From positions 868,001 to 932,000 of the forward strand of contig NW_026570278.1 in NCBI RefSeq assembly GCF_019649055.1: 64,000 bases of DNA, given 5' to 3'. The translations under genes were made by a program, and so were the position numbers. Numbering within the stretch: the stretch's first letter is position 1; each line of letters begins with the position of its first letter. Positions 34,252 through 45,701 of the stretch are shown one piece after another. Under the pieces are notes generated by a model. It had not been told where the DNA came from. It did not search any database and saw only the letters and a program-made list of their open reading frames with translations. Origin of the DNA: Paramacrobiotus metropolitanus. Taxonomy: Eukaryota > Tardigrada > Eutardigrada > Parachela > Macrobiotidae.

Positions 34252-36079
34252 CTACGCATGCATGTCGGTTGATCCAGGTTGGACATGGGCAGAGCACGGG
34301 CCGAAGACCGTTGCCGTTGTCGCCGCGGAGTACGTTATTATGGGATTTTGGTGGACTGAGACCCAGCCTTCTCGCATTTTCATCGTCAGCATCCGGCGCA
34401 CTTGTTGTCTGTACTCCTTGCTGGCAGCCAGATATATGAAAAAGTTCAGCGGATAATTCGTCATCAATGAGATGTCACAAAAGAGCGCTAAAATATCTAT
34501 GGTATGCATAAATGTAATATGTATAGGCAGCCCAAAAATCCCGGCCAGCACGAGACCGCAGGCTAGCAAACTGGGGCCGTTTGTGACAACGTAGACTGCG
34601 ACGGTGCTCCACAGCAGAATATGCTGGGAGATGGTGTGCTTATTGCGAGAGTCGCGGGTTTGATCGGAATGCAGAAGAGCTTGTGTGACGCGGTATTCTC
34701 GGCGAATGACGCAAATAAGGATGCCGCTAAACAGCAGCAAGAGCAGACATTTCCCAAACCTGAGAAATGCCTGTAAAATGCCACTTATTAACATTGACAG
34801 AGGGATTCTAGATCGCTTCATACAGGATGCACGTCCTAAGTTAGGTTATTGTCAAGAAATTCCAGTAACGTTTAAAATTATTTAGCTCAGAAAAATTTTT
34901 ATGAACTTGCCAAGACCACAAACAGCTGGTTTGTACCAAGTAGGTAGTCTAGTTGATAGGTACAGTATTAATAATGGTATGTAAATCGAATACAGACTAT
35001 ACAGTATATCATATAATTGCAAATTTTTTTTACACAAGCATCCACCTTACATAGGAAGAGCGCTGCATTCTTTAAATTTAGAGTAGGGTAAAAATGTAAT
35101 ATGAAGCAATTAACGTTTACTTGTGTGGTCCGCACCATTAAAATGCCATAAGCGGCTGCCCACCGCATCAACCAGTTAGGCGTCTCAATTCCAATCTCGA
35201 GTAAAATTGCGATTTGTGCAGAATTATTTTCGCTCGACGGGATTAAAGTGGAAAGTTTCCAGTAAAGGTCAATCAGGTCATACGAAGTCACCATGCCAGC
35301 GGTAAGTATGATACCGCACACCGTAAGCCGGGCTGGCAGCATGGGGTGCGTTAGGCTCACTCCAAACGGATTGATATAGGCCAACAGTCGTCCACCCGCG
35401 AATGCAACTACAGTCCTAAAAATATCGTAATGGTTTATCTAACGCTCTCCAAAAAATCTGGGTTATTTTAGCATTTTGTTAACTAATATCTTAAATTACT
35501 TTAGGTTAACGCGTTACGGGGTGAATTTCTAAAGGTCCCGAGTAGTTATGGCCTACCAATCGCATATTTCCATGCATATGTAGCGCAGGTAATCAGCTAT
35601 CGCTGTTGTCACCCAAAATCCCACGGCACGATGGATTTCCAACCAGAACTCAGGAGAGAGAGGATGGGACCAATGGGCAGTTCCCAAATATATTTTGGGA
35701 AGTTTGCCCATCTGAAAAAGTACAAAATGATTATTGTGGCCATTCAGGCCATTCAGCATTTGTGCTAATATGTGTTTCACCATTGATCTTACAGCGCTAT
35801 CAAATTGGCGACACTGATTGTTGTCACAAACACATTGGTGCTGGTACGTTTTTTGGCTGACATCAGCACGGCAATGTTGATTGTATTGCCGGCGGAACCA
35901 CAAGCCAGCAGGAATGGATATACTATCCACTCAACAATGTTCTGCCAATCAACCGTACTCCTTCTGTAATTAAAAGAGTCTGATTCGTAACTAAAGTTCA
36001 TTGTGTTACTGCAGTTATTCGCCAGTGATTCATTGGTGGTCAAGTTGCTGGGAATGTAAAAATCCGTTGTATCGTTCAT
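34252..36079 (-). CDS. class A (rhodopsin-like) G protein-coupled receptor, neuropeptide-receptor type
   Basis: Four exons: 36079-35793, 35711-35557, 35415-35121 and 34770-34252. The N-terminus has several N-glycosylation sites (NDT, NLT, NES, NCS, NFS). TM1 carries GNTINIAVLM and TM2 TISVANLIAL. The TM3 exon ends with AGGRLLAY in the place of the usual DRY motif. TM4 and TM5 follow in exon 3. Exon 4 has the end of TM5, TM6 (LLWSTVAVYVVTNGPSLL) and TM7 with NYPLNFFIYLAASKEYR, a variant of NPxxY followed by helix 8. Exons 2-3 and 3-4 join in phase, but exon 1 to exon 2 is out of phase by one base (total 1256 bases). Either exon 1 ends elsewhere or one base is missing. The layout resembles FMRFamide/myosuppressin-like receptors; the ligand is unknown. 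Confidence 0.7.
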
Positions 36080-38340
36080 TGTGATGCTTATGGATGACCT
36101 CTACTTAAACTGCCAAATTTCTACACAGACAGCTAAAAACAGACACTGCCAGGTGGCTGTACAGAATTTAATATATCGCTCTCTTTAATGCGGCACATTT
36201 TTGAGTGCTGTACGTTCTAGATGATGGATGAGTAAAGCGAGTCAGATCTGCTTACGCTAGCAAATCCCGGATTTTTACGCTCCAGCCGCTTTTACAGTGA
36301 AATTGATGCTAAGTCTATCGATCCGGAAGCTTCGGCACTTCACTTGTTGTTTGAATGCGCAAGCTTGTGAAAAGAAGCTTTTTCCAAAAGCGGTGCAAAA
36401 AGTGGACCCTGCGTTTACGTTGAGCCATGAAAAGTGTTTTCCCCTCTTTTATTTTCTACAGTTTCCCTATGACACTGACAGAAATATACAGGAAACATGA
36501 CACTGACGGAAATCTACACAATGCGGCGATAGTTTGTCTGCAATCGCTTTTAATCAACAGTTTGTCGGCAGGCGCCAACTAACCCAATGCGTAAAACCGA
36601 AAATGTACAGGAAGTTGGTAAAAACGTATGCAGAGAATATGTTGGTTATTTGAAGATGAATTTTGTGAATTACTTTCTGTACGTGGTATTGATTGATTGA
36701 TGGACTGACTGATTGTGTATTGAGCAACCAAACCGGGTTTAATTCGGCAATATTGCATACTCTTATTCACGAAGAACCTCAGATCAGACAAGCTTCGGCT
36801 AGTAAAGTCACCACACTCCATTAACCAACAGCAATACGTACACTAGAAGTACAGAAATTCTGTAACGTGTTACATCTGATGTAACACGTCACAGAATTCC
36901 CGTTGTTTATACAGGCATAAAGCGCGTCATGCAAGGCACAAAGCCGCAGATCTGAAACATCAGTATCACTCTGAATCGTATCCGTATCAAAGGTGAGTTA
37001 GAACGGGCCCCCATACGTATTCTGATATTATTATGATTAATTACCCACCACATGAATCACATTCATTAAGAAGTTTCTCATCAATCGTTTTGAAAACCTA
37101 CCACAAAAATCACAATCATGCCGACTGTCAATATTAGCGCGAGACAGCGTCACTTGCTTGATTAGTCTCTTCACTGTTTTGATCTGGCCGGATCGGGAAT
37201 GAAAATAACTTTTTGGTGTCGCGATATTTACGTTACCAACCCGGCTTCTGGCTAAACAGAAGATGGGCCATCCACTCGATGTCGTTGTCACCATAGAAGA
37301 CGACGAAATATGACGTAAAAAACATATGCAACCTGCGGGGACATAGCTTCAGTTTAAACACCGGGAATGTTATCACCACCACATTCACTACTCTACGCCC
37401 TACGGAGAATACAGAACAGACTATTAAAGCAAAACCAGCAGCATAAGCTCTACAAATGAACGCGTTTCATTTTAGTCGAAACATCGTTTGTTTTTTGAAA
37501 TATATCATCACAACAGCTCAAACAACGCATTAATTACTACAATGCTCTGGTCGGGGATAAGTTTTTTACTGTATCATATCCACCACATAAATGGCAGACA
37601 TTGATTGCATGGTACCGTAGTATGAAATTTGCCTAAATTACGAGATTCACAATTAACAGAAAACATTTAAACAACCATTCCGCAACAGATACACGCAAAT
37701 CACAATAAGAACGCTTCCTCTATGTTGTCACCCTGCTGAGCGTTTCAGCGAAGTCCATGCCGACCCAAATCGTCGACTAGCATGCCGCATACACAGGGGT
37801 GAGGGATCACAATAGGCGCTCCCAACTGTAAACGACACAAAATCGAAAGACCGTGTTGTCCAGTAGGTTTCCGAGACAGGCAGCGGGGAGTGCGTGAATC
37901 CAAACTCCGCATTCAGGCAGGTGACGATACAGCTACTTGGTCCTGTAATCCACGGGGCCATGTAGCTTTTAGCTGCAATGGTTAGCTCACTCAGAGTGGA
38001 CCATCGTCCAGTCTTGGATCGGTATCTTCCCAATTACGTTTGCCGACATCGGGCTGAAAACCGCAAAACCGGGAAAGCTTATAAACATCCAGTTGTTTTA
38101 AAGTCACAAATGCTCATACAAGTTTTTCTCACACTTAGAGCTGAAAGAACCGTCAAAAAAGGTGCCGCCGATTCGGATACTCAAGAATTTCCAACAACCG
38201 CCCATGGATGGACCGGGCGTGATTATGCGCTGCTCGTCAACTGCAGTGCAGTTCCTCTCCAACGCTAGCAAAAACTTCCGCAGCCTACCAGCATGACCAT
38301 CAGGAGAATGAAGCTTGATGTCAATTAAGTTAAGTGTTGG
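36080..38340. other. mostly non-coding, one possible exon
   Basis: At about 37370-37237 (-) a frame containing FVVFYGDNDIEWMAHL, ended by a donor GTAACG, faintly resembles the core of a PWWP domain or the FHVFVVYYDHSYE segment of the gene at 16269-17990. No full gene could be built. ORFs at 37728-38268 have no support. Confidence 0.25.
36857..36897. repeat. 19-bp near-perfect hairpin
   Basis: ATTCTGTAACGTGTTACAT (36857-36875), loop CTG, then the reverse complement with one mismatch (36879-36897). The stem itself contains the shorter palindrome GTAACGTGTTAC. Confidence 0.7.
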
Positions 38341-38501
38341 TTAAATTCTTGTGGAAATTCCGTACACTCGAGCGGCAGCGGAGTTGGGCGTTTGCGGGAA
38401 GAACGGGTCGACGGCGCGGCGGCATACGCGAGATCGAAGGTGCAGGTGATGACCTCACCGGTTCGAGTCTCCGATATCCCCACTTCCGCCCGACTGCCCC
38501 C
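38341..38501 (-). repeat. Ngaro repeat B2
   Basis: Copy of 38797-38956 with a single extra G near 38398 (GCGGGAAG against GCGGAAG). Confidence 0.85.
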
Positions 38502-38575
38502 GTTTATTGCATTGAGTAACATAACAGTTGCGAAAGCAATAACAACAAAGTCCACCATGTAGGGTGGGCGGGTGG

Positions 38576-38797
38576 TAAACGAAAACGGTAGAGGAATAAA
38601 TCGGCAAACTGAACGTATCAGATCGTCAGCACGACTGATCAGAAGGCGAGCAACAGAAAAATCGGGCCGTGTGCACGGCCGGCGGCAACATTAAACGTTC
38701 TCATGCGCAACAAAGAAAGTGGGCCGAGCCGACGTTTAACAAAGCAGTACAGGAATTTGCCACGAATTTAACTGCACTTAGCTTGCTAACTGTTCTT
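38576..38797 (-). repeat. Ngaro repeat A2
   Basis: Copy of 42821-43043; differs by GTGTGC/GTGC, GCGCAAC/GCAAC and CAGGAA/CAGGGAA only. Confidence 0.85.
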
Positions 38798-38956
38798 TAA
38801 ATTCTTGTGGAAATTCCGTACACTCGAGCGGCAGCGGAGTTGGGCGTTTGCGGAAGAACGGGTCGACGGCGCGGCGGCATACGCGAGATCGAAGGTGCAG
38901 GTGATGACCTCACCGGTTCGAGTCTCCGATATCCCCACTTCCGCCCGACTGCCCCC
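38797..38956 (-). repeat. Ngaro repeat B1
   Basis: Directly follows the recombinase stop (38964-38966) on the minus strand and abuts A2. Confidence 0.85.
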
Positions 38957-38963
38957 AAACAAT

Positions 38964-39720
38964 CTATCCGGTCCGGTAAGGATTCAGTGGCACGGGTGGC
39001 CCAGCGTGGCGAATGTAGCGGGTGTAACAGTTGCTCCGCCAGCGTCCGGCCAGTTGGATGGCATGGTCAGGCACGTTATTGGCCGCGGCCGTAGTTGCCG
39101 CACCAATGCGGAAACTGTGCGTGCTGATCCGGTCTCTCCGGGTGATCCGTGAGAAGGCGAAAGAGGCACTTCTCCACGTCTGCCCTTGTCACGAACTTGC
39201 CGTCTTCGCGCTGCAACAGCGGCCGCTCGTTCGCAGGCTCGGGCACGCGAGCACGGTAATTCCGGTAAGCCTGCACGGGGCAGACTGAACGTCCAGTCGC
39301 CGTCAGCGCGACAGAACTACCCTGCCCCGTCTGGTCCGTCTTTGTGAGCTTCAGCTGCACCGTTAGGCGGTGGCCAACATCCACTATGTCCCCCATAACA
39401 AAGTCCGCCGTGGGTCAAAACGGTTAGTAGCGGCTGCTGTTATTTCTCCAATGCGGAAGAAGCCGAAGAACAGGAAAGTGAACGTCGTCCAGTACAGTGA
39501 CTGTTCGTACTCTGATATGCGGGCCACTCTCAAAGCGTCCTTCAGATATCGCATGTGCGCCAGTGTCACCGGGAGCCGCCGGTCTTTTGTGGCGCTGCCA
39601 GACGGCGATAGCCTTCCAGAGCCCTAAGAACGGTGTCGTTGTCCGTGGGGCTTGCTTCATTAAATTCACGGTGGCGATTCCGGATGCCGGCAAGGTAAAC
39701 CGTGGCTGTCCGATAACATT
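38964..39720 (-). CDS. Ngaro tyrosine recombinase, frameshifted
   Basis: Minus-strand pieces in three frames. One has LYWTTFTFLFFGFFRIGEIT, a YR arm with the first catalytic Arg (FRIGE). The next has LKLTKTDQTGQG. The last has HSFRIGAATT (His-x-x-Arg) followed by GRWRSNCYTRYIR, where Tyr is the expected nucleophile. Together these are the catalytic residues of tyrosine recombinases used by DIRS-like elements to integrate a circular intermediate. Frame changes fall at plus-strand runs TTTT (39584-39587), CCCCC (39390-39394) and AAA (39160-39162). Stop at 38964-38966. The protein is probably intact in the living genome if these are sequencing indels. Confidence 0.7.
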
Positions 39721-39879
39721 TACTATCTGCGTATAATTTCGCTACAAATTCCGCAACAGTTGCCGGCTTAGCGGGCAGGGATGCCTCCGATCTAACCGCG
39801 CAATATTGCTGGAACTTGTTGAATGCAGCATTGTACGTGGCTCAGGTAGATTCAGCAATATGAGCCTGTAGCAACTCAT

Positions 39880-40767
39880 TCAGCTCTGGGGATGGCAGAG
39901 GGCTGCCCTGAGATCCGGAAAGATGTCGGGACAGTCCACCGGATGTAGCTCTGCCTGTGGCGCTAGTCGTCGGAAGCGGCTTTGCTGGAAACGAGAGAGC
40001 GCATCAGCTATTTCATTATTAATTCCGGCAATATGCTTAAGCGTTAACGTCATGTTCGCGACTGCTGCGGCTTTAACTAAGCGACGCATGATATCCAGCA
40101 CCCCGCGGTTAGTTGATCTGAGGTTTTCCCAAGCGTGCGTGGCGCCGGCATTGTCGCAATGGAAGACAACTTTCAAGCCGGCCAGCTTCTTTCCCCAGAC
40201 GATCACGCTCAGCAGTATCGGTACCATCTCAAGATACTCAATGCACGGCTGCAGTTCAGTTATCCACAGTGGCCAGTGGAGCTGAAACCACGCCCCCTGA
40301 CAATAAGCGCCGAGGCCATGTGTTGCTGAGGCGTCCGTGTACAGGTGCAGCACATCTGACCGCGTCCAGTCCGGCTGTAAAGGATGCGGTGCCGTTCCAT
40401 GTCGGCAGAAACTCACGCCACCAGCCCAGATCCTTGTGAAAATCGGAGTTTAAGGGATCATTTTGGTGTTCCGGTGAGTAGATAACAGCATGATCATCCG
40501 GCGAGTAAAAGACGACTTGCTGGTACGCACTTCGATGCAAACTGCAGGACTCGAGCAGACTTTGAAGCTGTTGCCGGGTGCAGAAACGCTGAGATGACCA
40601 TTCTTCAAGAGCCGCTTGTATCTCATTTTGCTTTCCGGTTGGGAGACTAAGGGTTTGTCTCACAGAGTCGATCAGGATGCCCAAGAATATCAGCTGAGTA
40701 GCGGGTCCTTCGGTCTTGTCGTGCGCCAAAGGGACCCCCAGCTCACTGCATATTTGCGACATGGTGC
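39880..40767 (-). CDS. Ngaro RT thumb and RNase H, frameshifted
   Basis: Continues from the RT frame: FLGILIDSVRQTLSLP is the connection after the RT palm. The next frame (40416-39880) has LHLYTDASATHGLGAYC, the first Asp region of RNase H, then VVFHCDNAGATHAW and IADALSRFQ, the further acidic residues. The change of frame is at the plus-strand AAA run 40379-40381. Ends with a stop at 39880. Confidence 0.7.
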
Positions 40768-42759
40768 TCATGCACGTGCTGCACTCGACACTGCCGGGCT
40801 TTCCGGCAAAAAATAATCATCCACGTAGTGAAGCATTGAGCTTAGACCGCTTCTTCTGCGCACTGCCCAGTCAATAATCTTTGCGAATTGCTCAAAGATG
40901 TAAGGAGAAGATCGTAGCCCAAACGGAAGTACCACGTCGAAGTAGTACTGTCCGTTCCAGCGATACCCGAGCAGATTCCAAAGATCGCGCCGCACCGGAA
41001 TCAGGCGGAATGCTGACTTGACGTCCATTTTCGCCATCAACGCGCCCCGGCCCAAGCTGCTCAAGATGGCAACAGCATCGTCGACGGAGCAGTATTCCAA
41101 CGGAAGCTTATTGACGTCAATGGCATCGTTCACGCTGTCCCCGGTGGGCTGCGATAAATCCATGATGACTCTTACAGTGCCGTCCTTCTTCAGCCGCGCA
41201 CCGAGAGAATTCGTAACAAAGTGGGGTAAAGGTGGTGATAAGAACGGTCCGACGCTGTGACCTTTCTCCACTTCTTTCGTGATGTATTCAGTAACGGCGG
41301 CGTTGTGGGTCTTAGCGGTTGCCGCATTGGGAGTGTACCGTTCTTTCTGCGGTCCATCATAGAAAATATGCGCACCGTGTGCCAGCGTGTCCAGTATAAA
41401 CGACACTACTGACGCATCAGGATACTCAGTGAGCAGTTCGGCGAAAGCGGTGGTGCGCAGTGGTGTAGTCGCTCTCGCCGGCACTGTCAGCTCAGGTACC
41501 AACTTTGGTGCAGTTAACTGCGCGGTGGTTCGACTCCCCGCATCGCGAACAGGAGTGTTGCCGGCCGGCCTTGCAAGGAGTGGTGCAGCCGCCGAAATTG
41601 AAGTTACGGCAGATTTCTCCGTCCGCGGCGGAAGCGGTCCGAAAGGGCTGCCCGTACCCCGGCTGTCCTTTACGCGGTAGCGGGCAGCTCTAATAAAATG
41701 CCCAGGCATACCACAGTTGCGACACTTGTCGTCCGCTTTCCGGTTTTTATCTTGACGACTACCAGCATCTGTGCGTTCTTTTTCGTGACGTGGAGGAGCA
41801 TCCGTGGTGTTGCGGAGCGGATTCTGGATGCAGTCGATGTATGTGTCCTCATGCTGATGCGCCCATAGTTCATACTCCCGCGGGTGGCTGGTCATGAATG
41901 CACGGAACTGCCTGTCGTACTCCAGCCAGTTTGCGGTCGGGACCCCACGCTCGGCATACGACGCAATAATAGCCAAATACTTGAAAAATTTAGCGCTTAA
42001 CTGCGGGGCGACAGTGATGCGATATTCCGAGAACACAGAAAATGCACCTGCCCACGATGAAAAAGAATCAATGCTGATTTTACCGTCTTCCGGGGTAATG
42101 GTCATCTTCCCATCCACAAAGCTTAGATTTGACTGCAATTTCTTGGGCTTTTCCACTCTGTTGCGTCGCAGCAGCAAGTCAAAATCCACGTATTCAGTGA
42201 GGTCCAGCAGTTTCTTCCGCAGCTTTTATCCGGTATGGCCGGAGCTGGTGATTTGTCTGGTCCGAGACAAATGGCTGCGTAGAAGGTTGTCCCGAATGGC
42301 CAAACATATCGGGGCGGTTGCCATGGCGCTGCAGTACTGCACTGTCTTCTGGCAAGCTCTCATCGTCGCTACCCTGTTCGGAGGATGAGGTAACACTTTC
42401 CTTACCTCGCTTCCGACGCTTCGCCTTTTTTCCATTGTCTGCCTTTTGTGGAGTCCACCTGGTGCACGATTCTTCCGAAATCGTCGCCAAGCTGGATCCG
42501 CAAATTAGATGACGGCGAAAGCGGCCGGGCGGCCTGCGGTGGCTGGTTTTTACAATGGCAATCAACGAGTCCATCTGTTGCTGGTGTTTTGCTGCTGCTG
42601 AAAAATGGACTGGAGAGTGGGCTCCAACAACTGAACTTCGGCAGGCTCAGGGCGAACGATGACGCTCTTCAAGCGCTTCGCGGGCGCTGTTCCACGAGGT
42701 TTTCCGACAGCACGACGCGGTTTCTTGGCTGTCTTCTTGCTTCTCGTGGATGGAGGCAT
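40768..42759 (-). CDS. Ngaro gag and reverse transcriptase, frameshifted
   Basis: Starts at about 42759 with a basic Lys/Arg-rich segment (MPPSTRSKKTAKKPRR) and Gln tract, shifts at TTTT 42587-42590, shifts again at TTTT 42225-42228, then is open 42189-40768. The last part has gag-like sequence, a zinc knuckle (CRNCGMPGHF), a Pro/Thr linker and RT with ARLKKDGTVRVIMDLSQPTG, KMDVKSAFR, PFGLRSSPYIF and the catalytic YVDDY. The frame ends artificially at the A6 run 40808-40813. One or two proteins may be intended. Confidence 0.75.
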
Positions 42760-42820
42760 CGTTAGTGGGTTTCACAAAGGAAATGAAAATCTGAATTGTA
42801 GACTTATCTAACTGTAGACT

Positions 42821-43043
42821 TAAACGAAAACGGTAGAGGAATAAATCGGCAAACTGAACGTATCAGATCGTCAGCACGACTGATCAGAAGGCGAGCAACA
42901 GAAAAATCGGGCCGTGCACGGCCGGCGGCAACATTAAACGTTCTCATGCAACAAAGAAAGTGGGCCGAGCCGACGTTTAACAAAGCAGTACAGGGAATTT
43001 GCCACGAATTTAACTGCACTTAGCTTGCTAACTGTTCTTTAAT
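42821..43043 (-). repeat. Ngaro repeat A1
   Basis: 5' terminal repeat in the element's orientation; see A2 at 38576-38797. Confidence 0.85.
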
Positions 43044-44098
43044 ACTCTGTATTTGTATGTTGTATGAGGTGGTATGACTTTAATGATGCCTTACAAACTT
43101 TAAGACGACAATTGACTGAATAAATCACGTTGACCTTCATGTAGACTTCGCTCATGCTAACACTGAGACACAGTAATATTTTTATTACAAGAAACCGCTT
43201 CGCCTTCGCGTTTCTTATGGTCTACGGTGTCGCTGGTCACAATCTGAAAAAGCCCTATCCCACGGGCCGGCCGGGGACGACTCTCGTGGAAACACAATAA
43301 TTTATTATTTTAATTCTGGTCACTTTCGTCGATTTTTTAGAATCTATTGTTTTAGAATTTCTTAAAATGTAAAGCTTATCCAATTTAACGTTGCCACATC
43401 CTGAATCATACGAGTACAAGCTTCTCCCGTAATTTCCATCGCATCAGAACAGCAAACATTACAAATTTACGTGTTGCGCGTAAATCCGTACAGCGGCGCG
43501 CCACGCCACACTGTTTAAACACGTAACATGCATTTGGCTGGCTGGTGGCTTGGTACACGCCATATAAATCAATGAGAATAACAGTAACTGCCTGGCGTAA
43601 GGTGGCTAAGAAACGGTCGTTGTGGTAATGGACAATCCAACTCCGGAGCGGATTTAGGCACTCAGATAAGCGTAGTGACGTGACCATCGTTTCAAGCGCA
43701 AATTTCGCGCTAGCTGTACCTTTACGAAGGAAATTACGGGACAAGCTTGTATCTGTACAATACGCATATAGCCTTGTGAGCGGTATGTGTGGTTTCTGTT
43801 AATGCACGCTAAACATTTTCTGTTGCAACGGTTGAGCACTGAAATTCAGCGTGGTAATGCTGCTTGTGTATTAGGAACGGTCGAGAAGCAGCATCAGCTA
43901 GATGGTTTGTTTTTGATCTGCTAGTTACCTACTCGTAGTGTTTCGTTTTAGTCGGCTTGTGTTACTTATTGCTGCTACTATCGTAAGGGTAAGATGAACC
44001 TGTTATTGTTTTCTGATATCTAATAATATTACAGTACTGGGTAACTTTAGGAAAGCTATCATGTGATGTTTTAAAATCTGGTTATAGCTTCTACAGAA
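43044..44098. other. region without confident genes
   Basis: Contains a short hairpin repeat (43187-43217: AAGAAAC, then GCTTCGCCTTCGC, then GTTTCTT) that recurs at 47772-47809. ORF 43744-43406 (-) has no recognised content. Confidence 0.35.
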
Positions 44099-45701
44099 GG
44101 CCAGGGTCGAAAAGAGGGAGGGAAAATTAAAGGGAGGGATTTTCTTTGGTCAAAAAGATGGAGGGAAAAATAAAGGAAGGGATTTTTAGCGGCCGAAAAG
44201 AGGGAGTAAAGTAAAGGAAGGGATTTTTAGCCGTTGATAGAGGGAAGGAATTTAATTGTCTGGTCAAAACGAAAAGCTTAGTTTTTGCGTTGTCAAGTGT
44301 TCGAAAGCTAGTATATCTATATAACAGGGAAATTCTGACACCATAATACGGAAAATGGAACCTATTTACAGTACAGTGCACATAATTATTCGAACTTTGT
44401 ACTACCATTCTTTAGCTACTAGATAATAATAATAATTATTATTATCATAAAGAGTACGAAGTATGCCGCTCGGCTATGTTTTAGTATCGATCATTGAAAT
44501 AAGTACATGTTACACACCTCGATCAGGATAGCATAAAGGACGTTTTTTTTATGAATGCGATTTTGTTATGATATTTATTAAAGGTATTGAACAGAGGTAC
44601 TCTTTTCTTATTTGCACTTGATTATTTTGGCAGATGTCTGGTGCTGCAAGTATTTAACAGTAATGTGACTACTAGCATGAGTTACATGTATGAATATCTC
44701 CTGTGTTGTACATCGCCGCGTATACATGTAGTATGCCTGTGTCATGTATTGTATGCATTGTGTATAAGTGTATTGTACGCATTGCCTTCTTTAATCGTAG
44801 TGCATATAGATATGAATATAGATATGAATATTACCCTTCATAAGCACGACGCTTTAACGCAGACTTTTTCACTGAGATTAGTTTTCATGTTATCAAGATT
44901 CTATAAAAAAACCAGGCGCCTCACTCAAGCTGATAAGTCACGTACAGAGACGGCCGTACCGGCACGGTACAATACATAGTCGCTGCTTCCACTTGAACGG
45001 TGTCGGAATCGTTGTGATGAGATATACGAGCACATTGGCTTTTTGATCGAACGTTTTTTCTCGAAAACAAAAACCATGTGAGCCAGTTCTAAACCACGAC
45101 TGATCTGAAGGTGCTGCCAGTTTTTCTCGAAATTTTCTAATTAGCGAGATCTGAAAACTATAGGGAGGCCGGACGTAGTATAGATCTTTTTATTAATATG
45201 TAAATTTGATTTAGGATCTGCGCAGTCAGTGCGTTCACGTGTACTGTAATTTTTTAAGATTATTAGGAATGTTTTCATATGCATTCGCGTTTTTAATAAT
45301 ATATTCTAAAACCAGATGCTAAAAGTGGCAGACGATGCCGAGAAAAACAAAGCTGGTCATACAATTTTTGCTCTGACCTGCGCATAACGCTTGATCACAT
45401 CCTCTCAGCGTTCGCTGTTTTTTTACTACAGTGTACCAACCGTCGCGTGCGGTTGCAAAAATTCATATTTCAACTTTTCTAAATATTCCAACACCGCCAA
45501 AAGTTGTTTTTTTCGTTTTGACCAAGAAAATTACTTTTCTATTTTAAACCTTTTAACAGAAAATTTTCCTTCTTTATTTGGCCAAACAAATCCCCCCCAT
45601 CTTTTCGACCGCTCAAAATCCCTTCCTTTAGTTTTTCCTCCCTCTTTTGACCAAAGAAAATCCCTCCCTTTAATTTTCCCTCCCTCTTTTCGACCCTGGC
45701 C
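44099..45701. mobile_element. foldback element with long inverted ends
   Basis: 44099-44215 (GGCCAGGGTCGAAAAGAGGG and onward) and 45590-45701 are inverted, closely similar copies over about 110 bases, each internally repetitive (GAGGGAGGGAAAATTAAAG units). The 1.37-kb interior has no transposase; one Tyr/Leu-rich ORF (44587-44979) is unsupported. Confidence 0.6.

Larger units (their letters stand above)
38341..43043 (-). mobile_element. Ngaro-type (DIRS-like) tyrosine-recombinase retrotransposon
   Basis: Read on the minus strand the order is A1 (43043-42821), gag/RT/RNase H/recombinase frames, B1 (38956-38797), A2 (38797-38576), a 74-base spacer, B2 (38501-38341). This A1-ORFs-B1-A2-B2 plan of split direct repeats is diagnostic of Ngaro elements. 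A1 and A2 differ only by two dinucleotide indels and one G; B1 and B2 by one G; I see no substitutions. The coding part has a CCHC knuckle, RT with YVDD, RNase H and a tyrosine recombinase with HSFRIGAATT. It is shifted at seven homopolymers. Very recent insertion by inference. Confidence 0.85.

Noticed and set aside
38805-39627. Plus-strand ORFs inside the Ngaro element
   Set aside because: Shadows of the recombinase and B1 repeat; the motifs are all on the minus strand.
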